A stretch of DNA of 64,000 bases from Streptomyces sp. SJL17-4 (lineage in GTDB: Bacteria > Actinomycetota > Actinomycetes > Streptomycetales > Streptomycetaceae): positions 4,747,501 through 4,811,500 of the forward strand of contig NZ_CP104578.1 in NCBI RefSeq assembly GCF_036826855.1. The letters are read 5' to 3'. Both the position numbers and the translations under genes were made by a program. The notes beneath the pieces are model-generated. The model saw only the letters and a program-made list of their open reading frames with translations, did no database searches and was not told where the DNA came from. This document shows, one piece after another, positions 58,478 through 64,000 of this stretch (the first letter of the stretch is position 1; each line of letters opens with the position of its first letter).

Positions 58478-59218
58478 ATGTCGAAGCGCATGAACCCCGC
58501 CGCCCGTGTCACCGTCGTCGCTCTCGCCGCCGCCGGCCTGGGAGCGACGATGGTGACCGGAGCAGGGTCCGCCTTCGCCGCCGAGGGCAAGGCCGCCGCC
58601 GCCCCGGTCGTGGTCACCGCGTCCGCCGCCGTCGCCGCCCAGGCCGACGCCCAGGCGCACGTCGCCGCCCAGGCGAAGGCCGCCGCCGCGAAGGCCGCGG
58701 CCGCCAAGCAGGCCGCCGCCGCCAAGGTCACGGCCGCCAAGAAGGCCGCCGCGGTCAAGAAGGCCGTCACCGTGAAGCCGGTCGCCGCCAAGAAGGCCCC
58801 GTCCTGGGTCAAGCCGGTCTCCTCGTACACGCTGACCGCCAGCTACAACCAGGGCGGCGCCATGTGGGCCCACAAGCACTCCGGCCAGGACTTCGCCGTT
58901 CCGGTCGGCACCCCGGTCAAGGCCGCGGGCTCCGGCACCGTCGTGAAGGCCGGCCCGAACGGCGGCGGCGACGGCCCCGCGTACGGCAACGCGATCGTCG
59001 TCAAGCACGCCAACGGCACGTACTCGCAGTACGCGCACCTGTCGAAGATCAAGGTGTACGCCGGTCAGAAGGTCCTCGCCGGCCAGCAGATCGCCCTCTC
59101 GGGCAACACCGGCAACTCCTCCGGCCCCCACCTGCACTTCGAGATCCGTACGACCCCGAACTACGGCTCCGCCGTGAACCCGGCCGCCTTCCTGCGGTCC
59201 CACGGCGTCTCCATCTGA
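58478..59218 (+). CDS. M23 (LytM-type) peptidoglycan endopeptidase
   Basis: A 246-aa secreted peptidase that cuts peptidoglycan cross-links. A signal peptide (VTVVALAAAGLGATMVTGAG, ending at AFA) is followed by an Ala/Lys-rich coiled region (about 40-105). The M23 domain has the zinc ligands in HSGQDF (HxxxD) and in HLHFE (HxH). ATG at 58478 has GGAGG ten bases upstream; ATG at 58412 would add 22 residues before a second Met and lacks a proper ribosome site. Confidence 0.9.
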   Translation: MSKRMNPAARVTVVALAAAGLGATMVTGAGSAFAAEGKAAAAPVVVTASAAVAAQADAQAHVAAQAKAAAAKAAAAKQAAAAKVTAAKKAAAVKKAVTVKPVAAKKAPSWVKPVSSYTLTASYNQGGAMWAHKHSGQDFAVPVGTPVKAAGSGTVVKAGPNGGGDGPAYGNAIVVKHANGTYSQYAHLSKIKVYAGQKVLAGQQIALSGNTGNSSGPHLHFEIRTTPNYGSAVNPAAFLRSHGVSI

Positions 59219-59258
59219 GCCGTGAGCAGAACCGTGAGCTGAGCCGTACGGACAGACC

Positions 59259-59816
59259 TCACGAGGCCCGGTGGGCCTGATCGAGCAGATCGAGGGCGAC
59301 CTCGAGGGTGGCCCTGTGCTTCTCCTCGGGGTCGCCCTCGATGTTCTGCATGAAGAACGTGCCCGCGTGCAGGGTGAAGATCGCGCTGACGCAGCGCACC
59401 TGGTCCACCATCGCGAAGTCCGGCTCCTGGATCAGCCCGGTCAGCGTGAGCATCCGCTCCTTGAAGGTGAGGCCGACGCTCAGCTCGCGGACCGTCCCCT
59501 GGTTCTCCTGCATGAAGCGGTAGAGCGGGGCCGCCGCGCGCAGCGCCACCTGGTAGCCGCGCAGCACCTCCTGCCGGGTCTCCAGGGTTCGGGGCTGCTC
59601 CTGGGCCCAGGCGATCAGCTCGTCCATGGGTCGGGTCAGGTCCTCGAAGATCCCGATGAGGATGTCTTCCTTGGTCTTGAAGTGGTAGTAGAGCGCCGCT
59701 TTGGTGACGTCGAGGCGTTCCGCGATCTCGCGCAGGGAGGTCTTCTCGTAGCCCTGCTCCGCGAAGAGATCCAGGGCCACGTCCTGGATGCGCTGGCGGG
59801 TGTTGCCTCGGGCCAT
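59259..59816 (-). CDS. TetR-family repressor
   Basis: A 185-aa regulator. The N-terminal helix-turn-helix is IQDVALDLFAEQGYEKTSLREIAERL then VTKAALYYHFKTKEDIL. The C-terminal ligand domain covers about 60-185. ATG at 59816 begins the protein. It is divergent from an MFS exporter, and two related inverted repeats in the 101-base gap suggest that it represses both genes until a drug binds. Confidence 0.92.
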   Translation of the reverse strand: MARGNTRQRIQDVALDLFAEQGYEKTSLREIAERLDVTKAALYYHFKTKEDILIGIFEDLTRPMDELIAWAQEQPRTLETRQEVLRGYQVALRAAAPLYRFMQENQGTVRELSVGLTFKERMLTLTGLIQEPDFAMVDQVRCVSAIFTLHAGTFFMQNIEGDPEEKHRATLEVALDLLDQAHRAS

Positions 59817-59831
59817 GAGTGCCCTCCATTT

Positions 59832-59853
59832 TCCAAAGAACTTACTTGACGAC
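59832..59853. promoter_or_regulatory. TetR operator candidate 1
   Basis: TTACTTG (59832-59838), 8 bases, then CAAGTTA (59847-59853): inverted arms with one mismatch, 16 bases before the TetR start. Confidence 0.6.
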
Positions 59854-59886
59854 CGGCAAGTTACGGGTCTACCGTCCCCAGTGTAG

Positions 59887-59908
59887 TAACTAGCCGGGCG
59901 GCAAGTAA
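59887..59908. promoter_or_regulatory. TetR operator candidate 2
   Basis: TAACTAG (59887-59893), 8 bases, then CAAGTAA (59902-59908). Same arm type and same spacer length as candidate 1, here 9 bases before the MFS start. Confidence 0.55.
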
Positions 59909-61504
<1,596 letters not shown>

Positions 61505-61526
61505 TCACCTCGCGAGAGGTGCGTGC

Positions 61527-61577
61527 GTACGGCGGTGGGGCCGGGGCCTGTTCGAGGACCCGGCCCCACCGCCGTAC
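61527..61577. terminator. Perfect 19-bp hairpin between MFS and cseC genes
   Basis: Bases 61527-61545 pair perfectly with 61559-61577 across a 13-base loop. It lies between convergent genes and can act in both directions. Confidence 0.85.
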
Positions 61578-61589
61578 CACCGGCCACGC

Positions 61590-62906
61590 TCAGTCGGCCG
61601 GCCGCAGGATCGGGAAGCTGCCCGTGTTCGTCGGCGCGTGGTCCGGCAGCCACAGCACCGCGATGGCCCCGCCCACCCCGTTCGGCGCCGTCTCGGATGC
61701 CACGTTCCGGAAGGTCAGCCGGGCCCCCAGGACCCGCGCCTGGCCGGACGCGATCGTCAGGCCCAGGCCGTGGCCCTGGCCCGCGCGGTCGCTCGTCCCC
61801 GTACGGAACCGGCTCGGGCCCTCCTTCAGCAGCGCCTCCGGGAAACCGGGACCGTGGTCGCGGACGCGCACGACCCGGCCCTCGACGGTGACCTCCACCG
61901 GCGGTTTGCCGTGTTTGGCGGCGTTGGCGAGGAGATTGCCGAGGACGCGCTCCAGGCGCCGCGGGTCGGTGTTCACCCAGGAGTCGTGGACGACCCGGAC
62001 GACCACCTCGGGGTCGAGGGCCCGCACCCGCCGCTCCACGAACTCGCCGAGCGCGATCTCCTGGAGCTCCGCCCGCTCCGACGCGCTGTCGAGCCGGGCG
62101 ACCTCCAGTACGTCCTCGACCAGCGTCCGCATCGCCTGCGCGCGGTCCCGTACGAGCTCGGTCGGACGGCCCGGCGGCAGCAGCTCGGCTGCCGTGAGCA
62201 GCCCGGTCACCGGGGTGCGCAGCTCGTGCGCGATGTCCGCGGTGACCCGCCGTTCGGCCTCGATCCGCTCGTTGAGGGCGTCGGTCAGGGCGTCGACCGC
62301 CCACGCCAGATCGTCGGTCTCGTCCCGTACGACACCGCCGACGGCCTCCCTGACCCGTACGTCCGTGTTCCCCTGGGCGACCCGGCCGGCCGCGACGGCG
62401 GCCTTCCGCAGCCGCCGCGAGAGCTGGCCGCCGATGAGCACGCCGAGGGCGCAGCCGCCGAAGACCACCGAGACCGAGCCGATGACGAGGGCCCGGTCCA
62501 GATCGTTCATGATCGTCGCGCTGCGGTCGGCGAAGGGGATGTGCAGCGAGAGCACGTCACCATTGGCGAGCGGCACCGCCGCCCACACGTCGGGCGGCCC
62601 GCCGTGCCGGTGCTCCTGCACGTACGTACCGCGCCGCCTGTCCCGCATCAGCTGGTCGAGCTGGCTGGGCAGCGACGGGTCGTTGATCTTCGTGCCGAAG
62701 CGCGGTTCCTTGGGCTTCGCCGTCTCGTACATCCGCTGCGCGAAGAGCAGCCGCTCCATCTGCACCTCGCGCGCGTTGTCGAGCATCGAGATGCGCGCGG
62801 CGTTGTGCACGACCACGCTCAGGGTGACCGCGATCAGCGCGCCGACCGCCGCGATGGCGACGGCGATCTTCCAGCGGACGCCGGTACGGAGGGGGAACGG
62901 CCTCAC
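61590..62906 (-). CDS. cseC: Cell-envelope-stress sensor histidine kinase CseC
   Basis: A 438-aa sensor kinase. Two membrane helices (about residues 13-33 and 144-165) bound an external sensor; a HAMP domain, the phospho-acceptor His227 in DIAHELRTP and an ATPase with LLANAAKHG and GQGHGLGL follow. The order kinase - regulator - CseA-type protein matches the sigE-cseA-cseB-cseC operon, in which CseC senses cell-wall damage and controls sigma-E. Start GTG at 62906 lacks a strong ribosome site and could be revised. Confidence 0.88.
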   Translation of the reverse strand: MRPFPLRTGVRWKIAVAIAAVGALIAVTLSVVVHNAARISMLDNAREVQMERLLFAQRMYETAKPKEPRFGTKINDPSLPSQLDQLMRDRRRGTYVQEHRHGGPPDVWAAVPLANGDVLSLHIPFADRSATIMNDLDRALVIGSVSVVFGGCALGVLIGGQLSRRLRKAAVAAGRVAQGNTDVRVREAVGGVVRDETDDLAWAVDALTDALNERIEAERRVTADIAHELRTPVTGLLTAAELLPPGRPTELVRDRAQAMRTLVEDVLEVARLDSASERAELQEIALGEFVERRVRALDPEVVVRVVHDSWVNTDPRRLERVLGNLLANAAKHGKPPVEVTVEGRVVRVRDHGPGFPEALLKEGPSRFRTGTSDRAGQGHGLGLTIASGQARVLGARLTFRNVASETAPNGVGGAIAVLWLPDHAPTNTGSFPILRPAD

Positions 62907-62950
62907 CGGTACGTGCCCGTCTCGGGGGGTGTCGTGTGGATCATGCCGCC

Positions 62951-63655
62951 CTAGCTCTTGAGCTTGTAGCCGAAGCCGCGGACCGTCTCGATCCTGTCCT
63001 GGCCGATCTTGGCGCGCAGCCGCTGGACGTGGACGTCCACGACCCGGGTGTCGCCGCCCCAGCCGTAGTCCCAGACCCGCTCCAGGAGCTTGTCCCGGGA
63101 CAGCACGGTGCCCGGCGCCGACGAGAACTCCAGGAGCAGCCGCATCTCGGTCGGCGTCAGCGCGACCGGCGTCCCGCCCTTGCGGACCTCCATGCCGTCG
63201 GTGTCGACCTCCAGATCGCCGAAGGCGAGGAGCCCGCCGCCGTCCGGCCCCTCCTCCCCGCGCTCACCGGCGCCGGGACCGCCCGCGTGCCCGAAGCGAC
63301 GGAGGACGGCGCGGATCCGGGCCATGAGCACGGAGCCGTCGAAGGGCTTGGTGACGTAGTCGTCGGCCCCGGCCTCCAGACCGAGGACGACGTCGATCGA
63401 GTCGGCGCGCGCCGACAGCATGATCACCGGCACGGTCGACTCGTCGCGGATCCGGCGGCAGAGGCTGACCCCGTCCATGCCCGGCAGCATCACGTCGAGC
63501 AGGGCGATGTCCGGCCGCTGCGCCCGGAAGGCGTCCAGGCCGGAGAGCCCGTCGGGCATGGCCGTGACCCGGAAGCCGTCCCGCTCGAGGGCGAGCTGGG
63601 TGGCTTCACGGATGACGTCGTCGTCCTCGACGAACAGAACATGGGTCTCGGCCAT
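62951..63655 (-). CDS. cseB: OmpR-type response regulator CseB
   Basis: A 234-aa regulator with receiver phospho-acceptor Asp54 (LLDVMLPGMDG) and switch Lys in YVTKPFD. The C-terminal winged helix has LTPTEMRLLLEF and GGDTRVVDVHVQRLRAKIG. It is encoded between the CseA-type gene and cseC. In S. coelicolor, CseB activates the sigE promoter. Confidence 0.92.
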   Translation of the reverse strand: MAETHVLFVEDDDVIREATQLALERDGFRVTAMPDGLSGLDAFRAQRPDIALLDVMLPGMDGVSLCRRIRDESTVPVIMLSARADSIDVVLGLEAGADDYVTKPFDGSVLMARIRAVLRRFGHAGGPGAGERGEEGPDGGGLLAFGDLEVDTDGMEVRKGGTPVALTPTEMRLLLEFSSAPGTVLSRDKLLERVWDYGWGGDTRVVDVHVQRLRAKIGQDRIETVRGFGYKLKS

Positions 63656-63698
63656 CGTGCGTGTCCTTCGGATCTCTCTGCGGGTGGGGGTGTACGGC

Positions 63699-64000
63699 TC
63701 AGCCGACGGGGAGCTCGCTCGGCGCGGGCTCGGTGACCTCGCCGTCGCCGACGGCCCGGCTGTAGTCGTTGTGCACCCAGTCGTGCTGGGTGAACCTGTT
63801 CCCCGCCCAGCGGTACGTGATCACGTCCTCGCCCGAGGGGTACGCGACCGGGTCGCCCTTCGCGTAGACCTGCTTGGTGACGACGAGCTCGCCCCGGTCG
63901 ATCGTGGCGTAGACGGCGGCGTCCTCCGCCATGAACACGTTCTCGTACGTGTCGCTCTGCTTCCGGTACACATACGTGCCGATGCCGACGGCGTCACCGC
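63699..64000 (-). CDS. cseA: CseA-type lipoprotein, N-terminus outside window
   Basis: The frame is open from the stop at 63699 through base 64000, so only the C-terminal 100 or so residues are visible. They contain VYRKQSDTYENVF, IDRGELVVTKQVYAKGDP and WVHNDYSRAV, with no recognised domain. Position just before cseB suggests CseA, the negative modulator of the sigma-E system. The lipobox would lie outside the window and could not be checked. Confidence 0.65.
   Translation of the reverse strand, partial: GDAVGIGTYVYRKQSDTYENVFMAEDAAVYATIDRGELVVTKQVYAKGDPVAYPSGEDVITYRWAGNRFTQHDWVHNDYSRAVGDGEVTEPAPSELPVG

Overview
The window is chromosomal DNA from a Streptomyces or a very close relative. The GC content is very high and third positions are almost all G or C. 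The gene content is also typical of the genus: DUF397/ATPase/HTH regulators, Lsr2, BlaI-like and DUF3180 proteins, and the CseABC signalling genes. From memory, gene order matches the S. coelicolor stretch from cseC (about SCO3359) through clpC (SCO3373), lsr2 (SCO3375), folE, ftsH, hpt and tilS to ppa (about SCO3409), read in reverse. That synteny is recalled, not searched. The window is core-like, with a few accessory insertions.

Layout. 1-2 kb holds a DUF397 / anti-sigma-type ATPase / Scr1-like HTH regulator set. 2-4.1 kb holds an aldehyde dehydrogenase and a DinB-fold protein. 4.1-6.6 kb holds a PadR regulator and a DrrAB-type ABC exporter, with three copies of one operator. 6.7-8.1 kb holds an Asp-box (BNR) lipoprotein. 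8.1-10.9 kb holds a ClC channel and glutamate decarboxylase, probably an acid-resistance pair. 11.1-14.7 kb holds YbjQ, DedA and ThrE-family proteins and pyrophosphatase. 14.8-21.5 kb holds dacB, a DUF2342 metalloprotease, tilS, hpt and ftsH. 21.6-26.9 kb is the folate block: folE, folK, folB, an NTF2-fold gene and folP. It is interrupted by an intein-derived LAGLIDADG protein and a probable SUKH protein. 26.9-33.6 kb holds an MprF-like DUF2156 protein, an antigen-85-like esterase, and an osmoprotectant ABC transporter whose ATPase is transcribed away from its permeases. 35-37.3 kb holds a stand-alone nuoD directly after a MidA/NDUFAF7-like methyltransferase. 37.3-41.4 kb holds a NarL-type two-component system, a TmrB-like ATPase, and a DUF5937 ArsR-type regulator opposite a 68-aa ORF. 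41.4-48.3 kb holds a threonine-aldolase-like enzyme and the DUF2520-panC-nadB-nadC-coaX operon, which links CoA and NAD synthesis. 48.5-51.6 kb holds small conserved genes, a BlaI-type regulator, a GNAT enzyme, lsr2 and the SCO3374-like gene. 52.1-54.6 kb is clpC. 54.7-58.0 kb is a two-gene STAND NTPase conflict module: a trypco2 protein and a trypsin-NACHT-leucine-rich protein. 58.3-59.2 kb is an M23 peptidase behind a hairpin-rich leader. 59.3-61.5 kb is a TetR/MFS exporter pair. 61.6-64 kb is cseC, cseB and the end of cseA; sigE is expected just beyond the right edge.

The items most worth following are the trypsin-NACHT/trypco2 module, the splicing-dead intein-like gene next to a SUKH gene inside the folate block, and the pairing of a NuoD with a methyltransferase of the family that methylates the NuoD homologue in mitochondria. 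Repeated operator motifs also stand out in front of the PadR/DrrAB, DUF5937 and TetR/MFS units. No rRNA, tRNA, CRISPR array, insertion sequence, attachment site or origin was recognised.
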